Assembly (NCBI GenBank): GCA_903825305.1
Contig: CAIKAC010000011.1
Span: 162,337 to 226,336, forward strand
DNA length: 64,000 nucleotides
Source: an uncultured Actinomycetes bacterium
GTDB lineage: Bacteria; Actinomycetota; Acidimicrobiia; Acidimicrobiales; RAAP-2
Reading direction: 5' to 3'
Within the stretch, counting starts at the first letter, position 1; every line of letters starts with the position of its first letter. The notes under the pieces were generated by a model. The model saw only the letters and a program-made list of their open reading frames with translations. It was not told where the DNA came from and searched no databases. This document shows positions 51,546 to 59,141 of the stretch, in pieces. Both the position numbers and the translations under genes were made by a program.

Positions 51546-51940
51546 GCGTCTTTACGGTCGTAGTCGATGGCGAGTGAGTTCACGCAGTAGCGCAGGCCAC
51601 TATCGGTTGGGCCGTCGTTGAACACGTGGCCAAGGTGACCACCACACGAGCCGCACACAATCTCGATGCGCAGCATGCCGTGGCTTCGATCTTCCCGTTC
51701 AATGATGGTTCCAGCCGCTGCGTCAAAACTAGGCCAGCCGCAGCCTGAATCGAACTTGGCGTCAGTGGTGAAGAGCAGGGCGCCACAACCTCCACAGGTG
51801 AACTCACCGCTGCCTTCAACGTGGTTCAGCTCCCCACTAAAGGGACGCTCAGTAGCTGCCTCGCGCAAAATGGCGAAACGCTCGGGCGGCAAGATTTCGC
51901 GCCACTCTTCTTGGGATTTGCTCACTGGAAAATCGCTCAT
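51542..51940 (-). CDS. msrB: Peptide-methionine (R)-S-oxide reductase MsrB
   Basis: 132 residues, single MsrB domain. Zinc CxxC pairs in FTCGGCGALLF and EIVCGSCGGHLGHVF, substrate pocket SGCGWPSF, and catalytic Cys in LRYCVNSLAIDY. It reduces the R form of methionine sulfoxide in proteins with thioredoxin. Cytoplasmic, no signal peptide. Neighbouring the SSB gene convergently; no functional link is evident. Confidence 0.97.
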   Translation of the reverse strand: MSDFPVSKSQEEWREILPPERFAILREAATERPFSGELNHVEGSGEFTCGGCGALLFTTDAKFDSGCGWPSFDAAAGTIIEREDRSHGMLRIEIVCGSCGGHLGHVFNDGPTDSGLRYCVNSLAIDYDRKDA

Positions 51941-52028
51941 GGCTCCCTCGTTCCGGTCAGATCGTGCTGTTTAGCGTAGGGGTTGGGCGCAAATCTGTGG
52001 CCTTGGCGGAGACATCGGCGACCTGGTC

Positions 52029-52034
52029 TAGATT
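52029..52034 (+). promoter_or_regulatory. Putative leaderless -10 (TAGATT) of rmlA
   Basis: TAGATT is followed by six bases and the ATG at 52041, with no ribosome site. Confidence 0.45.
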
Positions 52035-52040
52035 CGCTAC

Positions 52041-52787
52041 ATGCGCGGAGTACTACTTGCAGGCGGAACCGGGTCACGACTGCGACGACTGACCAAGATA
52101 ACGAACAAGCATTTGCTACCGATTTATGACCGCTCGATGGTGGAGTGGGCCGTGGAAGCTCTCGTCACAGCCGGCGTTACTGACTTGCTGTTGGTCACGG
52201 GCGGATCTCGAATTGGTGACTTCATGCAGTTGCTTGGCGATGGCCATGAGTTGGGCTTGCACACCTTGAACTATGCGGTGCAAGAGCAAGCGGGCGGCAT
52301 CGCCGAGGCCCTCGGGCTGGCTGAAAGCTTTGCTGAGGGCGAACCCATCGTGGTGATGCTCGCCGACAACGTCTTTGAGTGGAGCTTCGCGCCAACCATC
52401 GCGGCCTTTAAAGCCGACCCGACGGGATGCCGGCTCGTGCTCAGTGCTTCTGATGACCAAGACCACTTGCGTCACCTCGGCGTGCCCGAGATCGATGACG
52501 CCGGAGCGATTCGCTCCATCGTGGAGAAGCCGCAAGACCCGCCGAGCAACTTCGCGGTGACGGGTGTGTATTGCTACGAGCCGTCAGTCTTTGACATCAT
52601 AAAAACCTTGGTGCCTTCAGGCCGAGGCGAGTTGGAGATCACAGATGTCAACAACCACTACGTGGATGCTGGTCGGGCACGCTACGACGTGCAGCCTGGT
52701 TTCTGGGGCGATGCCGGAGAGTCCATCGCGGCGTATCAAAGTGTTGGAGAATTCGTCTCGCGCAACGGCGCGAACAAAACTCGCTAA
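52041..52787 (+). CDS. rmlA: Glucose-1-phosphate thymidylyltransferase-like nucleotidyltransferase
   Basis: 248 residues. Nucleotidyl-transferase loop GVLLAGGTGSRLRRLTKITNKHLLPIYDRSMV, catalytic metal Asp in VMLADNVFE, VEKPQDPPSNFAVTGVYCY and GRGELEITDVNNHY all match RmlA. It lacks the ~40-residue C-terminal dimer/allosteric extension of RmlA from E. coli, as do short RmlA forms. Makes dTDP-glucose for the rmlB-rmlD genes 15 kb away. Convergent with dxs (shared CTAA). Confidence 0.9.
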   Translation: MRGVLLAGGTGSRLRRLTKITNKHLLPIYDRSMVEWAVEALVTAGVTDLLLVTGGSRIGDFMQLLGDGHELGLHTLNYAVQEQAGGIAEALGLAESFAEGEPIVVMLADNVFEWSFAPTIAAFKADPTGCRLVLSASDDQDHLRHLGVPEIDDAGAIRSIVEKPQDPPSNFAVTGVYCYEPSVFDIIKTLVPSGRGELEITDVNNHYVDAGRARYDVQPGFWGDAGESIAAYQSVGEFVSRNGANKTR

Positions 52788-54697
52788 CGCGGTTCCTGCG
52801 TTACCGGCGCTGCTTTGAGCAGTCCGCGGATGCTTTGGGTGATACCGTCTGCATCGAGGCCGAGTCCCGCCAAAATTGATTCTGGAGCTGCTTGAGCGAG
52901 GTATCGCTTGGGGACGCCCAGTGATTCACTCTGCGGACACGTGACGCCACGAGCCATCGCTCGCTGTGCCAGCGCGTCGCGAAGATGGGTTCCAGCCCCA
53001 CCGATGCGAACACCATCTTCAACGGTGATCACCACCTCGTGAGCGAGAGCATCATCAAGCATGTCGGGATCGGCAGGCGACACGATTCGCGTATCCCACA
53101 AGGTGACGTCGATGCCCTCCGCCATCAAAGCGAGAGCCGCTTGTGCACAGCGCGCCGTCATCTTGCCAACGCCGAGGACGCACACCTTCGATGATCCTTG
53201 TCGCAGCTTTCGGGCGTTCAGGCCTGCACCAGTCTGACCGTCAAGGCTCACGGGTGGGGTTTTGGGGAACCGAATGGTGGCGGGACCGTCGAGCGAGAGG
53301 GCCGTATTGAGCATGACCGACACTTCTTCGGTGCACGAGGGTGCGAACACGGTCATGTTCGGGATGCTGAGCGCCAGCGACATATCGAGCACGCCGTGGT
53401 GGCTTGCTCCGTCGTCGCCGGTGATGCCAGCTCGGTCCAGCACGATGGTGACGGGTAGCCGGTGGAGGCCGACGTCGTAGTAGGCCTGGTCAAAGGCCCG
53501 GGTAAAGAAGGTGGAATAGACCGCCACGACAGGGCGAAGGCCGCCCATGGCCATGCCGGCTGCTGCCGTCATTTCGTGTTGCTCGGCAATACCAACATCA
53601 ATAAAGCGCTCTGGAAAGCGATCTTGGAAGGGAATGAGACCTGTTGGCCCCGGCATGGCAGCAGTGAGGGCCACAATACGGTCATCAAGCGTTGCGGCGT
53701 CAATGAGGGCCCGACTAAACGCTTCGGTATACGAGGCCACTGACGGCTGATCGTCACCACCGGTTGGCGATGCTTTGGGGACTTTAAAGTCGTGGAGTCG
53801 CTGTATCTCGTCGTGTTCTGCTGGACCATAGCCTCGGCCCTTTTGTGTGAGGACGTGAACCAAGATCGGTCCGTCCCATTCGGCAGCATTTTTCAAAGCC
53901 TGCTCTAAGGCGGGCATGTCATGGCCATCGATGGGCCCCACATAGCGCACACCCAGCGCTTCAAAAAAGGTATGCGGGCTCACCAATTCGCGCAGTGCGG
54001 AGGTGATGCCATGGACGCCGCTGTAGGCCACCGGTCCAAAACCGGGAATGTCACGCAACATGCTGCGAAGACGTTCTCGGGCTTGCACATAGGTGGGGTG
54101 GAGTCGCAGCGACGTCAGCGACTGAGAAAGTTGTGACACCGTGGGGGCATAACTGCGGCCATTGTCATTGAGCACCAAGACAGCACGGCGTCCGGAGTGG
54201 CCGAAGTTATTGAGCGCCTCATAGGTCATACCGCCCGTGAGGGCTCCGTCGCCAACCACTGCCACGATACGGCGATGGCCGCCTCGACCCTCCATCTCGC
54301 CTTGGAGTTCAAAGGCTGTGGAGAGTCCGTGGGCGTAACTCAGCACCGTTGAGGCGTGGGAGTTTTCGATCCAGTCATGTTCTGACTCAGCGCGTGAGGG
54401 ATAGCCGCTCAACCCACCTTCTTGGCGTAGGTCTTTAAAGCCATAACGGCGCCCCGTCAGGAGCTTGTGGACATAGGTTTGGTGGCCGGTGTCAAACAAG
54501 ATGGCGTCTTCGGGAGACGTGAAGACTCGATGAAGAGCCAGGGTGAGTTCAACGACGCCCAGATTGGAGCCGAGGTGGCCGCCCGTGGTGGTCACGGTTT
54601 CGACGATGAACGACCGGATCTCTTGGGCGAGTTGGACCAATTGTTCGGGGCTCAAGTCCCGCAGGTCTTCTGGCGTTTCAATCTGAGGTAGCAACAT
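52784..54697 (-). CDS. dxs: 1-deoxy-D-xylulose-5-phosphate synthase
   Basis: 637 residues. Thiamine diphosphate motif VAVVGDGALTGGMTYEALNNFGH, GGHLGSNLGVVELTLALH, transketolase pyrimidine domain with FPERFIDVGIAEQHEMTAAAGMA and YSTFFTRAFDQ, DDGASHHGVLDMS. Condenses pyruvate and glyceraldehyde-3-phosphate as the first step of the MEP isoprenoid pathway. Single gene on the minus strand, divergent from tldD. Confidence 0.97.
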   Translation of the reverse strand: MLLPQIETPEDLRDLSPEQLVQLAQEIRSFIVETVTTTGGHLGSNLGVVELTLALHRVFTSPEDAILFDTGHQTYVHKLLTGRRYGFKDLRQEGGLSGYPSRAESEHDWIENSHASTVLSYAHGLSTAFELQGEMEGRGGHRRIVAVVGDGALTGGMTYEALNNFGHSGRRAVLVLNDNGRSYAPTVSQLSQSLTSLRLHPTYVQARERLRSMLRDIPGFGPVAYSGVHGITSALRELVSPHTFFEALGVRYVGPIDGHDMPALEQALKNAAEWDGPILVHVLTQKGRGYGPAEHDEIQRLHDFKVPKASPTGGDDQPSVASYTEAFSRALIDAATLDDRIVALTAAMPGPTGLIPFQDRFPERFIDVGIAEQHEMTAAAGMAMGGLRPVVAVYSTFFTRAFDQAYYDVGLHRLPVTIVLDRAGITGDDGASHHGVLDMSLALSIPNMTVFAPSCTEEVSVMLNTALSLDGPATIRFPKTPPVSLDGQTGAGLNARKLRQGSSKVCVLGVGKMTARCAQAALALMAEGIDVTLWDTRIVSPADPDMLDDALAHEVVITVEDGVRIGGAGTHLRDALAQRAMARGVTCPQSESLGVPKRYLAQAAPESILAGLGLDADGITQSIRGLLKAAPVTQEPR

Positions 54698-54746
54698 AGG
54701 TCCACTTATCAGGCTACTACTCGGACCTTGGGACGCTACGGGCGGG

Positions 54747-54752
54747 TAACCT
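54747..54752 (+). promoter_or_regulatory. Putative leaderless -10 (TAACCT) of tldD-tldE
   Basis: TAACCT is followed by seven bases and the GTG at 54760; no Shine-Dalgarno is present. This supports GTG 54760 as the start of tldD. Confidence 0.45.
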
Positions 54753-54759
54753 GCCGTGC

Positions 54760-56154
54760 GTGACTCAATTAACTGATCTGGTATCTGCCACCACTATTCA
54801 AGCGGTGCTCAACGAGGCCATGGGCCGCGGCGCTGATTTTGCTGAAGTTTTCTGTGAAGATCGCGTCAATCGAAGCGCCTCACTCGACGATGGACGCGTC
54901 GAAGAACTCAGCACGGGAGCCGAGCGTGGTGCCGGCATCCGAGTGGTAGTCGGCGGGACAACTGGTTTCGCCCATACGGCAGACCTCTCCGAGGCCAGTT
55001 TGCTCGAAGCCGCTCGAACCGCAGCCTCGGTTGCAAGAGGCGGGAGTTCGCGCACCGTGGCGGTCGGGACGCCTCAGCGCCATCGTGCGCATGCTTCGGA
55101 GGGCATTGACGCGACGCCGACGGCCATGAAATTGGCGCTGCTCACTCAGGTAGATGAGGTGGCGCGATCTGAAGGTGGCGCCATCGCTCAAGTGCAAGCC
55201 GGGTACATGGAAGGCAGGCGCCAAATTTTGGTGGCGAACTCCGATGGCGTGTTCTCGACTGATGATCAAGTGCGCACTCGGTTCAATGTGATCTGTGTCG
55301 CTTCTGGCGACACCGGCTTGCAAACTGGTTTCGAATCAGCAGCTCACACTCGGGGCTTTGAAATGTTTGAAGACATCGATGTTGCTGAGATGGCTCGCCT
55401 GGCGGCTCGTCGGGCCATCACGAAATTGTCGGCGAGACCTGCGCCGAGCGGTGAACTACCCGTTGTGCTCGCCAATGCTGGCGGCGTGCTCTTCCACGAA
55501 GCCTGCGGACACGGCCTTGAGGCTGACCATATTCTGAAAGATTCATCGGTCTATGCCGGCAAAGTGGGAGAACTCGTGGCCAGTCCACTCGTCACCTTGG
55601 TGGACGATGGATCCATGACGGGCGAGTGGGGATACGCCTCCATCGATGATGAAGGTCATCCCTCAACGCGCAACGTATTGATCGAAAATGGCGTTCTCAC
55701 CGATTACATGTGGGACATGCTGCGCGCGCGTAAACAAGGTCGCGCTGGCAGCGGCAACGGTCGTCGACAGTCCTATCAGCACCTTCCCATTGTTCGTATG
55801 ACGAATACCTTTGTCATGGAGGGCACCCAAGACCCCGAAGAGATCGTTGCGCAAACTACCAAGGGCGTCTACGTAGCCAAGCTCGGCGGCGGCCAAGTCA
55901 ATACGGCCACCGGCGACTTTGTCTTTGGCACCACGGAGGCCTACCTGATCGAAAACGGCGAGATCACTGCCCCCATTCGCGATGTGAACATGGTCGGCAA
56001 TGGTCCCGATGTGCTTCGCAGTATTGATGCGGTCGGCTCTGACTTCTCCATGGTGCCTGGCACTTGTGGCAAGCAAGGCCAAGGGGTGCCCGTTGGTTGC
56101 GGACAACCTACCTTGCGCCTCGCCGGCATTACCTTCGGAGGCACGGCGGCATGA
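54760..56154 (+). CDS. tldD: Metalloprotease TldD
   Basis: 464 residues from GTG 54760. The zinc motif HExxxH appears in VLFHEACGHGLEADHI, preceded by the conserved LPVVLANAGG; the C-terminal region has KQGQGVPVGCGQPTLRL and NGRRQSYQHLPIVRMTNT. With TldE it forms a heterodimer that degrades unstructured peptides and matures some peptide antibiotics and antitoxins. The stop overlaps the tldE ATG. Confidence 0.95.
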   Translation: MTQLTDLVSATTIQAVLNEAMGRGADFAEVFCEDRVNRSASLDDGRVEELSTGAERGAGIRVVVGGTTGFAHTADLSEASLLEAARTAASVARGGSSRTVAVGTPQRHRAHASEGIDATPTAMKLALLTQVDEVARSEGGAIAQVQAGYMEGRRQILVANSDGVFSTDDQVRTRFNVICVASGDTGLQTGFESAAHTRGFEMFEDIDVAEMARLAARRAITKLSARPAPSGELPVVLANAGGVLFHEACGHGLEADHILKDSSVYAGKVGELVASPLVTLVDDGSMTGEWGYASIDDEGHPSTRNVLIENGVLTDYMWDMLRARKQGRAGSGNGRRQSYQHLPIVRMTNTFVMEGTQDPEEIVAQTTKGVYVAKLGGGQVNTATGDFVFGTTEAYLIENGEITAPIRDVNMVGNGPDVLRSIDAVGSDFSMVPGTCGKQGQGVPVGCGQPTLRLAGITFGGTAA

Positions 56155-57506
56155 GTGATCTCAGTGCCATTGCAGCCAGAATTATCAATGAGGCGTTTTC
56201 CGATGAATCGATGGAAGCCTATGTTTCTCGTGGCGTAGAGACCGATATCGCAGCTTACGACGGAGAGGTCGAGTCACTCACCCAGGCTTCATCTTCGGGG
56301 GTGGGGGTCAGAATCTTGCGTCCCGCCGACGGCGGATTCCAAGTTGGATTTTCGTGGGCGGGATCACTTGATGACGATTCCGTACGCCGTGCGATCACCC
56401 AAGCTCGAGAAAATGCCACCTTCTCCTCCGTCGATCCCTATGCGGGCTTGGCAGAACCCGATGGACATGCGATTCAACAACTTGAGCTAGCTTCGTCCAC
56501 CTTTTCAGCCATGTCGATCGACGACAAGATCGCACTAGCCTTGGAGCTTGAGCGCGCCACCTTGGCTCGAGACAGGCGCATCAAAGGTGTCGATCATGCT
56601 TCTTATGGAGATTTCCGTGCTGAGGCGGCCATCGCGACCACCAGTGGCATTGCGTCCGCTGACGAGCGCACTGGTGCGTATCTCTCGGTATCAGCCCTTG
56701 CGGGAACTGATGACGAGACCCAGTCGGGCTATGGCCTCTGTGTTGGTCGAGACCCTAAGGACCTCGATGCCGATCTGGTGGTCCGAGATGCCGTAGAGCG
56801 CTCCACGAGATTGCTCGGAGCGAGCAAACCAGCCTCGGGTCGCGTCACCATGGTGTTGGATCCTCGGGTGACCTCAACGGTGCTCGGACAAATCGCCGCT
56901 GCGCTCTCGGGAGATGCAGTCGTGCGAGGCCGGTCATTCTTTGTTGATCGACTCGGCGAAATGGTGGCTTCTGAGCGGGTGACCTTGGTCGATGATCCAA
57001 CTGATACAAGGTTTTTCGGAGCCTCGGCGGTGGATGCAGAAGGCTTGGCCTGTCGTCGCAATGTCTTGATCAATGAAGGTCGATTGGAGCAGTTTGTCTA
57101 TGACTCACAATCCGCTCGTCGCGCTGGTGCTCAATCAACGGGATCGGCGGTTCGCGGAGGCTTTGCCGGTCACCCAAGTGCCGGGTGTCAAGCATTGTTG
57201 CTCAGCCCGGGAAGTCAAGACCTCGACGCCCTCTTGGCCGAGGTGCAAGATGGCATCTACGTGCAATCAATTAGTGGGGTGCACTCAGGTGTGAGCTCGA
57301 TTAGTGGAGACTTTTCTGTCGGCGCCGAGGGCCTCATTATTCGCAACGGCGCCCTCGCGGAACCCTTCCGGGAAGCCACGGTGGCCTCGACCTTGCAGCG
57401 AATGCTGCAAAACGTGATGGGCGTGGCTTCTGATCTGACCTGGCTGCCGGGACTCGCGGCAGGGGTGAGCGTCGCGATTGGCGACGTGCAGCTCTCTGGC
57501 CGCTAG
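56151..57506 (+). CDS. tldE: TldE/PmbA, non-catalytic partner of TldD
   Basis: 451 residues from the ATG at 56151 that overlaps the tldD stop (ATGA). Family features: VGVRILRPADGGFQVGFSW, TSGIASADERTGAYLSVSA, VVRDAVERSTRLLGA, and the C-terminal DGIYVQSISGVHSGVSSISGDFSVGAEGLIIRNG. As in other TldE proteins, the HExxxH zinc motif is absent. The gene ends one base before the convergent fmdB-like gene. Confidence 0.95.
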   Translation: MSDLSAIAARIINEAFSDESMEAYVSRGVETDIAAYDGEVESLTQASSSGVGVRILRPADGGFQVGFSWAGSLDDDSVRRAITQARENATFSSVDPYAGLAEPDGHAIQQLELASSTFSAMSIDDKIALALELERATLARDRRIKGVDHASYGDFRAEAAIATTSGIASADERTGAYLSVSALAGTDDETQSGYGLCVGRDPKDLDADLVVRDAVERSTRLLGASKPASGRVTMVLDPRVTSTVLGQIAAALSGDAVVRGRSFFVDRLGEMVASERVTLVDDPTDTRFFGASAVDAEGLACRRNVLINEGRLEQFVYDSQSARRAGAQSTGSAVRGGFAGHPSAGCQALLLSPGSQDLDALLAEVQDGIYVQSISGVHSGVSSISGDFSVGAEGLIIRNGALAEPFREATVASTLQRMLQNVMGVASDLTWLPGLAAGVSVAIGDVQLSGR

Positions 57507-57507
57507 T

Positions 57508-57801
57508 TCACGAAGCGGAATCGCTGCTGCTGGTGCCAGCCGGGGCGGGAATTGCCGCCGGTGTTGAGCTTTCGCTCGATGTCGTCGACGCTGGCGATGT
57601 GCTCGAGCTCGAACTACTTGACGATCCCCGAGAGTCGTTCTTATAAAAGCCGCTGCCTTTAAAGACAATGCCCACATTGCCAAATACCTTGCGCAAGCTA
57701 CCCCCACAGTCTTCACAGGTGGTGAGGGGGTCGTCACTAAATGACTGGAAAACGTCGATGTGCTTGCCGCACTGATCGCAGGCGTACTCGTAGGTGGGCA
57801 T
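57508..57801 (-). CDS. FmdB-family zinc ribbon protein
   Basis: 97 residues from ATG 57801 (MPTYEYACDQCG); an upstream in-frame start would add six. The zinc ribbon has CDQCG and CEDCG, followed by LRKVFGNVGIVFKGSGFYKND, the hallmark of FmdB-type regulatory proteins. The C-terminal ~45 residues are a low-complexity Ser/Thr/Ala/Pro tail (run of 8 Ser). Exact function is not known for the family. Same strand as the 111-residue gene and ctaG-like gene. Confidence 0.92.
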   Translation of the reverse strand: MPTYEYACDQCGKHIDVFQSFSDDPLTTCEDCGGSLRKVFGNVGIVFKGSGFYKNDSRGSSSSSSSSTSPASTTSSESSTPAAIPAPAGTSSSDSAS

Positions 57802-57886
57802 GGATCCTCCGGGGCTCACTGCTGGTCGTGAGATTCAATGTTACCGGAGCGATCACAAAGGAGAGCCGCCGAGATCGCCGAGGGGC

Positions 57887-58222
57887 TTACGAAGCAGAGC
57901 CAGCGTCAGCGATGGCAGCCAAGCGCAGTTCTGTTGTGGGATTGCACGAGGTGCAGCCAGGTAAATGACGCCAAGATCGAAGTCGTCGACTTCCCGATTC
58001 ATTGAGCCACAAGACGAAACCTTCGCCATCGTCATCGAACTCGATGGCAAAGCACGGTTCCCAATCGGTAGCGGCTGGCGTGGAGGAACCTTCGCTTCGA
58101 ACACTGCGGCGATAGCGGTGTTGAGCCAAGTCAATCGTCCACGTCGAATTGCAAGACTCGATTATCGCAAGGCTTGTCGGGTTTGCATCCACGCCGTCAG
58201 CATGACAATGCAAGATGTCCAT
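57887..58222 (-). CDS. Hypothetical protein, 111 residues
   Basis: It contains IDLAQHRYRRSVR, then DWEPCFAIEFDDDGEGFVLWLNESGSRRLRSWRH and a CxxC pair (PGCTSCN). The pattern recalls small actinobacterial proteins of unknown function with a beta-rich core. It begins 20 bp after the ctaG-like stop on the same strand, so it is probably its operon partner. Other frames overlap it here, so coding status is likely but not certain. Confidence 0.6.
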   Translation of the reverse strand: MDILHCHADGVDANPTSLAIIESCNSTWTIDLAQHRYRRSVRSEGSSTPAATDWEPCFAIEFDDDGEGFVLWLNESGSRRLRSWRHLPGCTSCNPTTELRLAAIADAGSAS

Positions 58223-58242
58223 CAGGGGACAAAAGCGTGACG

Positions 58243-59124
58243 CTATGACAAATTCTGTGATTCGTTCCCGTCGGGTCCCGACTCTCGAATCATCTGGCCG
58301 CGGCGCTCAGCGCGAGCAAGCGACCGCTCCACGTCGCTCCAGCGAAGTGGTGATTGTTCAGCGGATTCGTCGGTGGGCATGCGGCTGAACATGACGTAGG
58401 CAATGGTCCACAGCACGCTAAAGGTGCCGAGTTTGGCTATGTAGCCGGCGAGCTGTTGATCCGCGAGCGCCGAGAGATGAAGGACCGTGCTCTGACCTGA
58501 AAATGCTCCATAAAGCGGCCGGCTCGAAATAATCCAGGCAAAGGACAGGAAGGTTGGTGCCACGCTTTGGGCGACGAGATAGCCAACTTTTCCCAATGGC
58601 GACAAACGCGGCAACCCGGGCACCTTGTCTAAGACGGGTTGGAATAACACGAATCCAGCGGCCAGCATCAACAATCCCATAACGCCAGCCACGAGCCGGT
58701 TATGGCAACTCCAAGCAACGGTTGGCGGAACACCAGTGACGGCCAAGAGCACGGTGGTGGTGACAATGGCGATACCTGGTCGGGCGAGATGGACGACCAA
58801 CCAGTCAATGGGCGCAGGGCTTGTGAGGCGTGCTGCCAGCGGGTCAGGAATACCCAGCATGAGTAAGGGCGCGGCTCCAAGCACCAGCAAAAGACGCTGC
58901 AGGACCAGCACCGCCAAAGAGGTTGAGTGGGCAAGATCGGCCACCGGCCAGCTCATGGCAATGAGAAAGATCAGTAATCCAGAGAAAAATGCCCAGCGCT
59001 GCCGTGTACTCGCAGGGGTAGCGCTCGCCCGGGTTGCTTCGAGGTACCACAGGCCAATTGCGACCGCGAGGAAAAACGATCCAAGGTGAAGTCTCGGTGA
59101 AGTCCAATCAAAGGTGGCAATCAC
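58243..59124 (-). CDS. CtaG-type cytochrome c oxidase assembly membrane protein
   Basis: 293 residues with about seven hydrophobic helices. caa3_CtaG features: the initial helix LGSFFLAVAIGLWYLEA, RLLLVLGAAPLLMLGIPDPLA, VLFQPVLDKVPGLPRLSPLGKVGYL, and the conserved LADQQLAGYIAKLG. Proteins of this family help assemble copper-containing cytochrome c oxidase. The C-terminal ~40 residues are polar and cytoplasmic (RWSDVERSLARAERRGQM). Divergent from pafBC, with a 17-bp gap. Confidence 0.9.
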   Translation of the reverse strand: MIATFDWTSPRLHLGSFFLAVAIGLWYLEATRASATPASTRQRWAFFSGLLIFLIAMSWPVADLAHSTSLAVLVLQRLLLVLGAAPLLMLGIPDPLAARLTSPAPIDWLVVHLARPGIAIVTTTVLLAVTGVPPTVAWSCHNRLVAGVMGLLMLAAGFVLFQPVLDKVPGLPRLSPLGKVGYLVAQSVAPTFLSFAWIISSRPLYGAFSGQSTVLHLSALADQQLAGYIAKLGTFSVLWTIAYVMFSRMPTDESAEQSPLRWSDVERSLARAERRGQMIRESGPDGNESQNLS

Positions 59125-59128
59125 GGCG

Positions 59129-59134
59129 TAATGT
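59129..59134 (+). promoter_or_regulatory. Putative leaderless -10 (TAATGT) of pafBC
   Basis: TAATGT is followed by seven bases and GTG 59142, with no ribosome site. It fixes the start of pafBC just before the conserved KLERL segment. Confidence 0.45.
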
Positions 59135-59141
59135 CACCTAC

